Shown here: piece after piece, positions 1 through 7,503 of the stretch
Position numbering within the stretch: the first letter of the stretch is position 1
Layout: each line of letters opens with the position of its first letter
Assembly (NCBI GenBank): GCA_902500695.1
Contig: CABVRQ010000081.1
Span: forward strand, 1 to 16,530
DNA: 16,530 nt
Direction: 5' to 3'
Origin: an uncultured Nitrospira sp.
Lineage (GTDB): Bacteria; Nitrospirota; Nitrospiria; Nitrospirales; UBA8639
Program-made: the position numbers and the translations under genes
Notes under the pieces: model-generated
What the model was told of the DNA's origin: nothing
The model's input: the letters and a program-made list of their open reading frames with translations, nothing else
Database searches by the model: none

Positions 1-36
1 ATCGTGGTTGGATAGATTTTCTATTTGAATATTTGA

Positions 37-993
37 CTAATTCGGCATTTGAGCAGTCAACCAGGTCGAAATCCCTTTCATGCCATTACGTTCTACATTC
101 GAGCCGTCCCACACGGCAAAGGCCACCGGAAAGCTTGACCCCGGTTTAAACTGGACATCATTGGGATCATCGGTCGTGAGGGATCGTTTCATAACCACCC
201 GCCACGTCGGTCCATTGCAGCATCCTCCCTTGAGGGCACCATAAGGTTCCCATAGTCCGTTGCCCAGCACATTTTGTGTCGATTGGGTGGTAAGCGTGCT
301 AAAGCCGTTGGCGTTCAGATCTTCTACTGAACTGATTCGGAGAGAAGGGTCTGACATGATATTTCCTGACCAGATACCCTCGTTAAAAGGCCCGGAGCTT
401 CGTCCGGTTCGATTCATATATGTGACCCCTCGTGAGGGCTCATCATAATAATAATCCCAGGCTATAGAGGGGTATTGTTGATCTACGTCCCACATGCCGG
501 CCACTCCGGTGCCAAGGTCTTTTTGCCATTCAGCGTTCCATCGCCAAATATTCACGGTTCCCCCCGATTGCCCCATGCACTGAAACGGGGGCGCTCCGGA
601 ATCCTGAACGGGAAACTGGATGGCCATTTGATCCCGAAAATCTTGCGGCCCTATCGTGGTGTTGTTAATGGTCTGGTCACCCCAATTGGCCCATACCCCA
701 ATGTCTTGACCATTGGTCGCCATCTTCACCATGACAGTTTTGACGGAGATATTAGGATGCATGGGTGTGGTGATGGTCTGACCACTCAGTGGAATGACAA
801 CTCCAGGGACCGACTCCCAGATAGGATTAGCCGCATCCATCGCAATGTCTCCTTTAATGGAAGTAATGGGAATCGTCACCGGTTGGCTCACAGCTAGAGG
901 GATGTCGATCAGGGCGAAGGCACCCGCCAAAGTCAGAAGCCCAGGGATAAGCATAAGTGAAATCATTCGGTGTTGATTCGTAGGATATTTCAT
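37..993 (-). CDS. Exported ethylbenzene-dehydrogenase/NxrC-type heme b subunit-like protein
   Basis: The 318-residue protein resembles the gamma (heme b) subunit of type II DMSO-reductase family enzymes: ethylbenzene dehydrogenase, and the NxrC-like proteins of nitrite oxidisers. In that family the heme iron is held by one Met and one Lys in a beta-sandwich. Plausible counterparts here are Met140 in PPFQCMG and Lys269 in RVVMKRS, numbered from the chosen start. I chose the ATG at 993 because CAGGAG lies six bases before it and it opens a good signal peptide, a basic start followed by a hydrophobic run (residues 9-36); the longer reading from 1071 has neither. The mature protein should be periplasmic. 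Two adjacent cysteines (GCCNG) are odd for this family. No alpha or beta catalytic subunit lies in the window, so its partner is unknown. The family is fairly sure; nitrite oxidation as its role is not shown. Confidence 0.75.
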   Translation of the reverse strand: MKYPTNQHRMISLMLIPGLLTLAGAFALIDIPLAVSQPVTIPITSIKGDIAMDAANPIWESVPGVVIPLSGQTITTPMHPNISVKTVMVKMATNGQDIGVWANWGDQTINNTTIGPQDFRDQMAIQFPVQDSGAPPFQCMGQSGGTVNIWRWNAEWQKDLGTGVAGMWDVDQQYPSIAWDYYYDEPSRGVTYMNRTGRSSGPFNEGIWSGNIMSDPSLRISSVEDLNANGFSTLTTQSTQNVLGNGLWEPYGALKGGCCNGPTWRVVMKRSLTTDDPNDVQFKPGSSFPVAFAVWDGSNVERNGMKGISTWLTAQMPN

Positions 994-1083
994 ATTTCTC
1001 CTGTTACGTGAGAGATAAATTCTCGAAAAATTCCAGTTCAAGGCACACCCGTTTTTGAATCGTGTCATCACGCCGATGGCTAA

Positions 1084-1722
1084 TTAGCACCACACTTTCT
1101 TAAGTCTGGGTTTTCTTGACAGTTTCACTTCTGCCAGACGATAACGACTCCAAAGGTTGATAGAGGCGATGCCGCCCGCCAAAATCATGAAGGCACCCAA
1201 TAAAAATGCAAACGGTTGGTTCATGCGATTATTCCCCCTTTTGATGAAATGAACGGCCGATGGTATTGCTGAAGGTGACGGGGAATCAGGCTGGGTTCCC
1301 CACAAGCTGATACTCGCCTCATAAATGATTTTTCTCCAGGCATGCTCCATGGCAGGGCTCCAAGCATCTTCTGCCAACTCAGAAAAAATATCTAAATAGG
1401 TCTCCGCCAGGCTAAGCAGCTTATCTGGTTTCAGGTGGTCCACCGTTGTGGGTAAGAGATCTTTCCATTGCTCTCCTATGGGTGACCGAATTTTTCCACT
1501 TAATCGGATTTCCCTGATGATCGTATCGAGGATCTGGACGATGCGCCTGCTGAATGGTTGTAGCCCAATGGTTTGGAGAAAAGTGGAGACCTCAGGATGA
1601 TCTCGCACCAGGCGATGGAAAAGCTTGTCGGCAAATGCATCCTCATCCTCTTTGATCCATCTTAAGCCGCATTCAAGTATATAAATCTCCGTATTTGAAA
1701 ATTTGGGGGTAACTTGTCTCAT
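1084..1722 (-). CDS. Globin-like protein with C-terminal membrane anchor
   Basis: The product has 212 residues. Residues 8-142 have the helical pattern and spacing of a single-domain bacterial globin of the flavohemoglobin/Vitreoscilla type, including a helix-E-like part followed by LLPTTVDHLKPDKL and a WRKIIYEASISLWG helix H. When the segment around His96 is lined up with Vitreoscilla globin, the usual proximal His would fall near Lys87 or Gln85, so the heme-binding His appears to be missing unless another residue serves. Residues 169-191 form a clear transmembrane helix followed by a basic tail, so the globin domain is probably tethered to the membrane. A purine-rich AGGAAAGG lies about 11 bases before the ATG. 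The gene precedes the heme b subunit gene in the same direction, 90 bp away. Heme binding, NO/O2 handling or a purely structural sensor role cannot be decided from sequence alone. Confidence 0.6.
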   Translation of the reverse strand: MRQVTPKFSNTEIYILECGLRWIKEDEDAFADKLFHRLVRDHPEVSTFLQTIGLQPFSRRIVQILDTIIREIRLSGKIRSPIGEQWKDLLPTTVDHLKPDKLLSLAETYLDIFSELAEDAWSPAMEHAWRKIIYEASISLWGTQPDSPSPSAIPSAVHFIKRGNNRMNQPFAFLLGAFMILAGGIASINLWSRYRLAEVKLSRKPRLKKVWC

Positions 1723-1772
1723 ATCAGATGGGCCTTTCCTGTGGTTCTCTAAATGCTATTGCCTGCTATTTC

Positions 1773-1803
1773 AGTGTACACCCTGGCATTTGAGGGAGGT
1801 CAA
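1773..1803 (-). promoter_or_regulatory. Possible promoter with 19-bp spacer before the globin gene
   Basis: On the minus strand TTGACC and TACACT are separated by 19 bp, the long spacing typical of promoters activated by MerR-family proteins. The spacer's end overlaps the short palindrome GTGTACAC. It lies about 50 bp before the globin-like gene inside the 221-bp gap 1723-1943. With relaxed spacing such pairs arise easily by chance, so this is weak. Confidence 0.22.
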
Positions 1804-1943
1804 AGGAATTGAAAAACCTTAGACAAGGAAAGGCCGCTTAATGCTTGCGAGTGGGTTTGAAGTCAAACTTTTCTAACGGCCACAATGGGTCTTGAAATTT
1901 TGGCGGGTGTCGGAACTCTAAAAAGGAAGGAGGATGACAGAGA

Positions 1944-3191
1944 TTATGCCTCTAGCCATTTCCGAATATCCTCTGCTGCACGTCGACCGGAAAAGAGCGC
2001 GCCGTCAATGGTCCCGGTGGCACAAAAATCCCCACATGCGAAGACTCCATCCAGAACATGTGTCTGACGGGTGAATGGATCAGGAAATGGTGGAACCTGG
2101 ACGGGTTGAGCGGCCGTGATGTGATAGGCCCGAATTGGCTGCCAGTCTTCGACTTGTGAGCCAAACCATTGACGCAATTGTTGGCGTACACGGGTGGTAA
2201 GGTCTTCTTCGGAAAGATCAGTATTGTTTAATACTGAAACGGAGATCAACTGCTTGTTGGTCGTGGAATAGGTCGTGGCGATTTGAGTGAGGACACAAAG
2301 ATTATTAATTGGACCGCTTTCCTCGCCGTTTAATAAAAGATAGGGCCCTGAAAATGGCGGCTCAGATGCGCCATAGTAGAGGCAGGTCACGCGGCGATAG
2401 GGGGCTGGATTAAGACCGGGAACAAGCCTCGTTGCGGCTGGTCCGTCGGTGGCCAGGACAATGGCGCGGGCGGATAGGGTCTCTCCGGCTTCCAATGTCA
2501 CCGACGTCTTCTGAATGGATGTGACCCTGGCTTGAGTTCGAATTCGCTCTACCGAAAGATGTGATGCCAATTGTCTGGGAATGGCTTCCATCCCACAGGC
2601 GGGAAGTGAAATGTCTCCGGACGCAAACATCCGCAGGGCAAATTCCGCCATACGACTGGAAGTCTGTAATTCCGGATCCAAAAATACGCCACTAAGGAAT
2701 GGTCGAAAAAATCGTTCAGTCATAAAGGGGGAAAATCCGGAGTTTTTGAGGAGTTGAAGTGTTGAGGTTTCGGGCCTCTGAAATAGAACGGTTAAGGTTC
2801 CGGAACATGCTCGATGGCGTAATGTTGCCACCCTGATTTTGTCCGAAAGAGTGCCGATAGGGTTGAAGAGCGTCTGAAGGCCCTGAAAGGGATGTCGGAA
2901 GGGATCCGGCATTCGATGCCATTCTTCAAGACACCGAATCACCGCACCAGGGAAAAAATGATGGAGCTCAAGGGCGGGATAATCTAATATTTTTTTAGCC
3001 TCAGGATAGGCAGTTGAAAAGACCTGGAAACCCCGGTCTAGAAGAAAGCCATCGACGTGATCGGTGCGAATTCGCCCTCCTACGGCGTCGGATGCTTCCA
3101 GAACTAAAAAATCGATCCCATAATCCGCCAACGTTTTTGCGCAGGAAAGTCCGGCAAGGCCTGCTCCGATAATGAGCACATCAGCATTCAT
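1944..3191 (-). CDS. FAD-dependent amine-oxidase-like oxidoreductase
   Basis: This 415-residue flavoprotein begins with a Rossmann ADP-binding motif IIGAGLAGLS (GxGxxG at residues 9-14) followed by LEASDAVGGRIRT (31-43), the diagnostic start of the protoporphyrinogen oxidase, phytoene desaturase and monoamine oxidase superfamily. The C-terminal FAD-contacting segment is also present: FACGDFCATGTIDGALFSGRRAA near 384-406, where GD and the Gly-rich turn bind the flavin. Length is normal for the family and no signal peptide is seen. Its substrate is not evident; carotenoid, porphyrin or lipid-related substrates are all possible. It is the last gene of the block starting with the DUF523/DUF1722 fusion at 6188. 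Oxidoreductases of this type recur in LitR/CarH light-regulated clusters, which fits the two B12-type regulators nearby. No convincing Shine-Dalgarno precedes the ATG. Confidence 0.85.
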   Translation of the reverse strand: MNADVLIIGAGLAGLSCAKTLADYGIDFLVLEASDAVGGRIRTDHVDGFLLDRGFQVFSTAYPEAKKILDYPALELHHFFPGAVIRCLEEWHRMPDPFRHPFQGLQTLFNPIGTLSDKIRVATLRHRACSGTLTVLFQRPETSTLQLLKNSGFSPFMTERFFRPFLSGVFLDPELQTSSRMAEFALRMFASGDISLPACGMEAIPRQLASHLSVERIRTQARVTSIQKTSVTLEAGETLSARAIVLATDGPAATRLVPGLNPAPYRRVTCLYYGASEPPFSGPYLLLNGEESGPINNLCVLTQIATTYSTTNKQLISVSVLNNTDLSEEDLTTRVRQQLRQWFGSQVEDWQPIRAYHITAAQPVQVPPFPDPFTRQTHVLDGVFACGDFCATGTIDGALFSGRRAAEDIRKWLEA

Positions 3192-3260
3192 AGGAGAAAT
3201 ATGTTTGTGGAGGCCAAGGAAGAAAGAAGGATACGGCTGTTATGTCGAAAGCCGTGCAAT

Positions 3261-3617
3261 TTATGATTCTTCTAACACCTCAATCGAATTGCCGAAGGGA
3301 TCGGTGATATAGACCGAATTAAGTCCGTCCCGGTGGGTAATGAGATCTCCAAATTTGTTGGCATCTGGACGACTGAGCGCAAAATGAGAAGGATGTTCAC
3401 GAGGGAGAACAAGGGCCAGCTTGGTATTGGCGAAGGCCAGAAGCGCCCAGGACTCATCAATGTAATCCACGCAACAGTTGAAGCGGGAGGTATACCACTC
3501 GACCGCTTTGGCCACGTTTGGGACTGGAATCGCTACATGATGGATCGTATCCAGTTTTGACGGCTTGGAGGGTGGTTTTTGCTTTTGGGTGACAGTGTTT
3601 TTCCCTTTGGCCGCCAT
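3261..3617 (-). CDS. Glyoxalase/bleomycin-resistance (VOC) family protein
   Basis: A single VOC-type beta-alpha-beta-beta-beta protein of 118 residues. After a Lys/Pro-rich, probably disordered N-terminus (1-22) comes IHHVAIPVPNVAKAVEWYTSRF (25-46), the typical first strand and helix with His27 at the usual metal position. The end, YITDPFGNSIEVLE, puts Glu113 at the second classical metal position. VOC proteins work as dimers and carry out isomerisation, dioxygenation or drug binding, and the substrate cannot be told here. I use the ATG at 3617; an in-frame extension to a TTG at 3665 is possible, and neither has a strong ribosome binding site. It sits between the chelatase-like gene (57 bp upstream) and the FAD oxidoreductase (69 bp downstream) in one direction, so co-transcription is likely. 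Confidence 0.78.
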   Translation of the reverse strand: MAAKGKNTVTQKQKPPSKPSKLDTIHHVAIPVPNVAKAVEWYTSRFNCCVDYIDESWALLAFANTKLALVLPREHPSHFALSRPDANKFGDLITHRDGLNSVYITDPFGNSIEVLEES

Positions 3618-3674
3618 GTGTGTTTCACTAACCTCTCTATGCGTATGGAAAGGAGGGGTAAACAATAAAGCCTA

Positions 3675-4181
3675 TCAAAATTGGTGGATGTGTTCCATCA
3701 ACATTTTTGAGACCTTCTCCAGATTATAGGGCCAGGCATAGATGAGAGTGACCTTCGGGTGTTTCTGGCGGAGCTCTTCCAGTTCTTCGGGAATTTCACA
3801 TTCGGAATGCGATCCTCCAGGAGTAAACATCGTCGAGACCACGGTAATCCTCTGTGCTCCCTGGCGAATGAGGGACTCAACGGCTTCGGCGAGTGTCGGT
3901 CCGCAAAACTCGTTATAGGCCAGGCCAAACAACGATCCGTTCAGGAGTGGCTTCATGGCAGCTCCAAGGGTCTCAAGCCCAGCCTGGTAAGGATCTGTCT
4001 CAGGGGTCCGAGGCCAAGTGCGAACTTTGGTGTCCAATTCTAATTCTTCGGGCGTCATGGGACTACCGGTTGCCCTTCGCTGGGCTTCCAGGCGTTTCAG
4101 TTTGGTGATGAGATCAGAGGGGTATCCCTTGGGAATGCCTCCGTGTCCGACTAGAAGAATGGCTTTTTTGACTTCTGACAT
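3675..4181 (-). CDS. CbiX/SirB-type class II chelatase-like protein
   Basis: The 168-residue protein has the short-chain CbiX/sirohydrochlorin chelatase fold. It starts with KKAILLVGHGG, where His13 sits in the GHG motif at the metal site. MFTPGGSHSECEIPEEL follows at 118-134, with His125 matching the second conserved His and the acidic cluster after it. Small CbiX proteins insert Co or Ni into sirohydrochlorin-type tetrapyrroles in B12 or F430 synthesis. A loop after the GHG motif (residues 15-65, with PEELELD and TWPRTPETDPYQ) is longer than in minimal CbiX. AGGAG lies nine bases before the ATG and the gene starts 11 bp after the MerR-B12 regulator. A tetrapyrrole metal chelatase coupled to a cobalamin-sensing regulator makes functional sense, but the true metal and substrate are not shown. 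Confidence 0.75.
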   Translation of the reverse strand: MSEVKKAILLVGHGGIPKGYPSDLITKLKRLEAQRRATGSPMTPEELELDTKVRTWPRTPETDPYQAGLETLGAAMKPLLNGSLFGLAYNEFCGPTLAEAVESLIRQGAQRITVVSTMFTPGGSHSECEIPEELEELRQKHPKVTLIYAWPYNLEKVSKMLMEHIHQF

Positions 4182-4192
4182 GTGGTGGACTC

Positions 4193-5161
4193 CTATGATT
4201 GCCAGGAATTGAATGATGATGGGTGTAAAGCCCTGGCGCTTTCACCCATGCTAGGTCGTTGTTGCAAAGTTTTGATATCCTGGAGTTGGGTGAAATATTC
4301 AATGTTGTGAGTGCGAAGGAGAGGCGCATAGGGTTTAAACCCTGGTCCGCCCACCATCACGGTACACGACGGCTGAAGATGTCGAGTTATTTTCTGAAGC
4401 CAGGATCTTAATATTTTCTCTCCTGGTTCAAGATTGCAGGCAAGGAGAATAAGCTGTGCGTGTTTCCGGCGCAGGGCCATTTCCAGCATTTCAAATGAAA
4501 CATTGGGCCCGAGGTACATGCTGTGCCACCCAAGTCCGCGTAGCAAAACTCCTGCAGTCAGTGGAGCAATTTCATGAAAGTCTCCAGGCACACAGGCGAT
4601 GAAAGCGTGCGGTCCTCCCGGAGGAGGTTCTTCGCGAAGAACGTTAATGAGGTGCTGACGCACCAACCGGCTCACACTTTGTTCCCCCCTCAGACTCATC
4701 CCTCCTTGATGCCATAGTTCGCCAATCAGGCGCAAGAGCGGAAAAATAATGCCTTCCAGGGCTTTCTCAAGCCCCATATGGTTGATCCATTTCTCAAGCA
4801 TGGCGGTAATGGCTCGTACGTCCTGGAGCCGGGCCAACCGAATCACGTCCTGGGTATCATTCCAATAGAGGGGGGCAATTCCCGAGAGATTGAGAGGGAC
4901 ATGATTCATCGATTGTCGGAGTTCGTCCTCACCGGCCTGGGCCAATTGCCCAATGGATTCCCCATGATCCAATTGTGATTTCAGGTACAGGAGAAATTGA
5001 ATGTCATCTTCCGTAAAGAGTCGATAGCCGTTAGGGGCTCGCTGAGGATGGACCAATTGGTAGCGTTCTTCCCATTTCCGAATCACGTGGGCGCTGAGTC
5101 CCGTGGTACTGGCCACAGATTTAATGCGAAATTTCTGGGTATCGTTTGCAATGTTAGACAT
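4193..5161 (-). CDS. MerR-family regulator with B12-binding domain (divergent CarH/LitR type)
   Basis: A 322-residue regulator with three regions. Residues 11-80 form a MerR winged helix (VASTTGLSAHVIRKWEERY, then NGYRLFTEDDI). Residues 95-180 form the helical cap. Residues 184-290 form a Rossmann-like cobalamin domain with GDFHEIAPL, where His196 is the likely lower cobalt ligand. Photoreceptor CarH/LitR proteins carry W-x9-EH in the cap; here it is Trp150-x9-Glu160-Gln161, so the His is replaced by Gln. The motif around His196 ends in Ala rather than the classical Gly. It may therefore bind B12 differently or work B12-independently, like CarA. Its start overlaps the end of the DUF523/DUF1722 gene by 8 bp, showing translational coupling, and the chelatase gene follows closely. 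TnnACA repeats upstream of the operon at 6265-6310 suggest autoregulation or cross-regulation. Confidence 0.87.
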   Translation of the reverse strand: MSNIANDTQKFRIKSVASTTGLSAHVIRKWEERYQLVHPQRAPNGYRLFTEDDIQFLLYLKSQLDHGESIGQLAQAGEDELRQSMNHVPLNLSGIAPLYWNDTQDVIRLARLQDVRAITAMLEKWINHMGLEKALEGIIFPLLRLIGELWHQGGMSLRGEQSVSRLVRQHLINVLREEPPPGGPHAFIACVPGDFHEIAPLTAGVLLRGLGWHSMYLGPNVSFEMLEMALRRKHAQLILLACNLEPGEKILRSWLQKITRHLQPSCTVMVGGPGFKPYAPLLRTHNIEYFTQLQDIKTLQQRPSMGESARALHPSSFNSWQS

Positions 5162-6188
5162 GGTTGCGCAACATCAGCTCTTTTGGATGTGGATTGAGAT
5201 ATACCTGATCATTTAAATAGGGTACAGCCAGGACGCGCACATAATGTTTAATGAGCGTCAGGGGAACGGCCAGGGGTGTGAGATGCCGGTGGTAATCCTG
5301 AATGGTTTCCTGCAACTCGGCCCGTTCAATCGTGCTCAGTTGTTTTTTGAAGTAGCCGGCCAGATGCTGGAGGACATTGACATGTTTTCGCACTGTGGCC
5401 TTGATTTTCAGCGCGTCCATAAATAATGGACCATATTGATTGGCGAGGTCACCAGGTGTGTGTTGGCCTGCCTTCGCGATGAGTTGTCCAAGTTCGTGAT
5501 AATGCGAACGGCTGTGGGTAAGCAATAAATATTTGTGGCGCGTATGGAATTGGACAATGGCTCCCCGGCTAATCCGATGGTGTTGAAATAGATTTTTCCA
5601 CCTGCGATAACAGAAAATGCGCTCGATGAAATTTTCCCGAATCGGTGCATCGCTTAATCGTCCTTCTTCTTCCACCGGCACCAGCGAAAACGCTTGTTGA
5701 AATGCGGCGGAAAAAATACCGGTACCCTGTTTGGAAGGTTGCCCCTTCTCCGTATAGACTTTGACCCGATACACCCCGCAGCTTGGGGAACTTTTTTTAA
5801 AAATATACCCATCCAGGTCAGACTCTTGTAATTCCTGAACCCGGCGCTGGCTATAGGTCTGTAGCGTTTTGGTGTGATCTATATGGGTGCGTATGGTCAG
5901 GAGTTGTGGTGCATCGGGATCACCGGCCAAATGCATGGCTTCTCGCGGGGTGCCCAGTCCCGCTTCCACTTCTGGGCAGACTGGAAGCCATTCGACAAAC
6001 GGAGCCAGCACATCCGTGAGGAACACATCCCGTTTGTGGCCGCCATCGTATCGAACGGTGTCGCCGAGCAGACATTGGCTGATGCCCAATCGTGGTTTAA
6101 GATCCCGTAGTTGGGTCGCTGTGAGTTCTTCTTTGTGAGAAGTGTGACGGTCTTGCGGTTGATCGATGGTGATGAGTCGTGTGGTCAT
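5154..6188 (-). CDS. DUF523 (TudS-like)-DUF1722 (YbgA) fusion protein
   Basis: A 344-residue, two-domain cytosolic protein. Residues 33-170 match DUF523, whose characterised member TudS is an iron-sulfur thiouracil desulfidase holding a [4Fe-4S] cluster with three cysteines. Matching cysteines are Cys39 (GISQCLLGD), Cys71 (LPVCPEVEAGL) and Cys137 (KKSSPSCGVY), each in its conserved setting. Residues 205-320 match DUF1722/YbgA, recognisable from FHTRHKYLLLTHS and YGPLFMDAL. This fusion is often next to photolyase and LitR/CarH genes, and a role in light or nucleic-acid-damage responses has been suggested on that basis. No photolyase is visible in this window. The ATG at 6188 lacks a good Shine-Dalgarno. 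The gene opens the five-gene block running down to 1944, and its last codons overlap the start of the MerR-B12 gene. Confidence 0.88.
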   Translation of the reverse strand: MTTRLITIDQPQDRHTSHKEELTATQLRDLKPRLGISQCLLGDTVRYDGGHKRDVFLTDVLAPFVEWLPVCPEVEAGLGTPREAMHLAGDPDAPQLLTIRTHIDHTKTLQTYSQRRVQELQESDLDGYIFKKSSPSCGVYRVKVYTEKGQPSKQGTGIFSAAFQQAFSLVPVEEEGRLSDAPIRENFIERIFCYRRWKNLFQHHRISRGAIVQFHTRHKYLLLTHSRSHYHELGQLIAKAGQHTPGDLANQYGPLFMDALKIKATVRKHVNVLQHLAGYFKKQLSTIERAELQETIQDYHRHLTPLAVPLTLIKHYVRVLAVPYLNDQVYLNPHPKELMLRNHV

Positions 6189-6501
6189 GACAATACAGGT
6201 TCTTTCAATTGAGGGTTCATCGGTTCACGCATGTAATTCTGAATAATTGTAAATTCTTGGTACATGTTTAATGCCTGTATACGCCCATTGGCATGTTCTA
6301 CGATTGTATAAAGTTTGGTTGCGCCAAACTCTCCACCCGACTCGACTGTAGGGTAACTCCTGTGGCTTAAATCATGTGTGAAATATCTGATGAAAGGAAA
6401 CCATGTCATGGTCCGTCACATCACGAATAACAAAAGGTTGAATTGGTTCCGCATATGATAACTTTAAACGCTGGAATCATCCCCTATGGAATTTCTCTTC
6501 C
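6189..6501. other. Gap between PDZ gene and DUF523/DUF1722 gene; control region
   Basis: These 313 bases hold no convincing gene. A 74-codon minus-strand frame (6185-6409) overlaps the next start as ATGA, but it has no ribosome binding site or recognisable domain and runs through the operator-like repeats at 6265-6310. No rho-independent terminator was seen after the PDZ gene, so read-through from the upstream block remains possible. Confidence 0.5.
6265..6310 (-). promoter_or_regulatory. Two pairs of 11-bp-spaced ACA elements, probable CarH-type operator
   Basis: Read on the minus strand, TATACA (6310-6305) is followed 11 bp later by GAACA (ACA at 6296-6294). A second pair, TATACA (6281-6276) then TAAACA (6270-6265), has the same 11-bp spacing. 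The plus-strand form ATGTT-N7-TGTAT is shared with sites in the 14440-14500 control region. CarH is known to bind tandem 11-bp repeats of nTnnACAn as a tetramer. The site lies 77-122 bp before the DUF523/DUF1722 gene. I could not identify clear -35 and -10 boxes here. Confidence 0.5.
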
Positions 6502-6993
6502 TCACATGGATTGAGGCGTTTGCTCCATTAAAACCGATTCGTTAATTCGAACCACGCTGACGGTGCGTTCACCTTGCGGACCTGTCAGTCCCAGTCTGAC
6601 AGTGCTTCCCACTTCTCCACGAATGAGCCCGACCGCTTCCTGATAGGTTTTCCCTGCTACCGCCACCTCATTCACGGTCAGAATTTCCTCTCCATGAGTC
6701 AGTCCAGCGCGTGCAGCGGGTCCGGATGGATGCACCGCGCGAATGATTAATCGAGCGGGTTCTCCAATTCGGCCGGCTGTAATATGTAGGGCAAGTCCGA
6801 CAATTCCCGAGGGAGCGGGTGTGTTGGGGCCTGGAGGACTGGCGTGGGGGTTGGTCGGTGATGTGGGATTTCCCGATGGTCCTTCATACGCCAGGCTATC
6901 AGGAAAGGGGGAGGCAAGCAGGAGCACAGCCATGGCGAAACAGGGAAGCATGATTCTGCTGGCGAGATGGTTGAAAGCTGCATAGAGGCGCAT
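6502..6993 (-). CDS. Exported PDZ-domain protein
   Basis: A 163-residue protein. An N-terminal hydrophobic segment (residues 13-35, SLAYEG cleavage-like end) is followed by a Pro/Asn/Ser/Gly-rich linker (38-62) and one PDZ domain (63-150). The PDZ signature is plain: IRAVHPSGPAARAGLTHGEEILTVNEV, then KTYQEAVGLIRG and STVRLGL, the pattern of PDZ domains in C-terminal processing proteases and DegP. There is no protease domain, so it is likely a periplasmic binding or adaptor protein that recognises C-terminal peptides. AAAGGAG lies ten bases before the ATG. It is the last gene of the contiguous leftward block, 22 bp after the DUF4149 membrane protein. Its partner is unknown. Confidence 0.82.
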   Translation of the reverse strand: MRLYAAFNHLASRIMLPCFAMAVLLLASPFPDSLAYEGPSGNPTSPTNPHASPPGPNTPAPSGIVGLALHITAGRIGEPARLIIRAVHPSGPAARAGLTHGEEILTVNEVAVAGKTYQEAVGLIRGEVGSTVRLGLTGPQGERTVSVVRINESVLMEQTPQSM

Positions 6994-7015
6994 AACTTAA
7001 ATCTCCTTTTGTCAA

Positions 7016-7492
7016 TTATGGCGAGATGCCGGATAAGCCAATGAGGCACAAACCCATGAATAAGACCAGGGAATTCAGTTGGACCGAAAGACGGTGAAGC
7101 CCATCCCGTTGTTGTTGAAGTAACGGGGTTGTAAGACCTTTGGCCTGTTTGACTTTCAATTGGTCACTGAGTTCATTGATTTGAGCAATGAGGGGTGTAC
7201 GGCAATAATGCTCAATGGCCAGAACGCCTAACCAGATGGTGGCGGGAAGTAAAACGATGGATTCAAATCCATTCAGCAGTCCCAGGGCAATGCTGGTGGT
7301 CCAGCCAACCGCAGCACTGATCATTCCCAATCCATAATATTGGGGAAACAGGCTTCGGACGACTTTGGCGAAGGTGTCGGTGTCCAGGGTCCTCGACAGA
7401 ACCGGCGCGGTCACAAATGACAGAAAGACAATCTTGCCCACCAAAATGGCCATGGCTAACAAATTGAAAAAAATAAGAATGTGTTCAGTCAT
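7016..7492 (-). CDS. DUF4149-like integral membrane protein
   Basis: A 158-residue protein with about four predicted membrane helices (roughly residues 6-28, 50-75, 77-95 and 137-156). A polar, charged loop at 98-135 includes INELSDQLKVKQAK and a Gln/Arg-rich stretch. The first part, with FLSFVTAPVLSRTL and a later SLFPQYYGLG, fits the DUF4149 (TMEM205-like) family, whose function is not established. AGAGGTGA precedes the start. It is spaced 11 bp from the peroxiredoxin gene upstream and 22 bp from the PDZ gene downstream, so the three are probably one transcript. No catalytic motif is visible. The family call is moderate; the membrane topology is clear. Confidence 0.72.
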   Translation of the reverse strand: MTEHILIFFNLLAMAILVGKIVFLSFVTAPVLSRTLDTDTFAKVVRSLFPQYYGLGMISAAVGWTTSIALGLLNGFESIVLLPATIWLGVLAIEHYCRTPLIAQINELSDQLKVKQAKGLTTPLLQQQRDGLHRLSVQLNSLVLFMGLCLIGLSGISP

Positions 7493-7503
7493 CGTGTCAC
7501 CTC

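Noticed and set aside
475..897. 140-codon plus-strand frame
   Set aside because: Antisense shadow of the heme b subunit gene; no ribosome binding site or domain.
1846..1885. GTTTGA-AG-TCAAAC followed by TTTTC as a terminator
   Set aside because: The loop is too short, the stem is AT-rich, and it points rightward, where no gene ends.
1885..2067. 60-codon plus-strand frame crossing the end of the FAD oxidoreductase
   Set aside because: Most of it is antisense to the conserved flavin-binding C-terminus; no support as a gene.
3218..3260. Short hairpin ACGGCT/AGCCGT between the VOC and FAD oxidoreductase genes as a terminator
   Set aside because: Only six paired bases, an 11-base loop and no following T tract on either strand.
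6185..6409. 74-codon minus-strand frame overlapping the DUF523/DUF1722 start as ATGA
   Set aside because: No ribosome binding site, no recognisable domain, and it runs through the operator-like repeats. The ATGA overlap could be chance; a short leader peptide remains possible.
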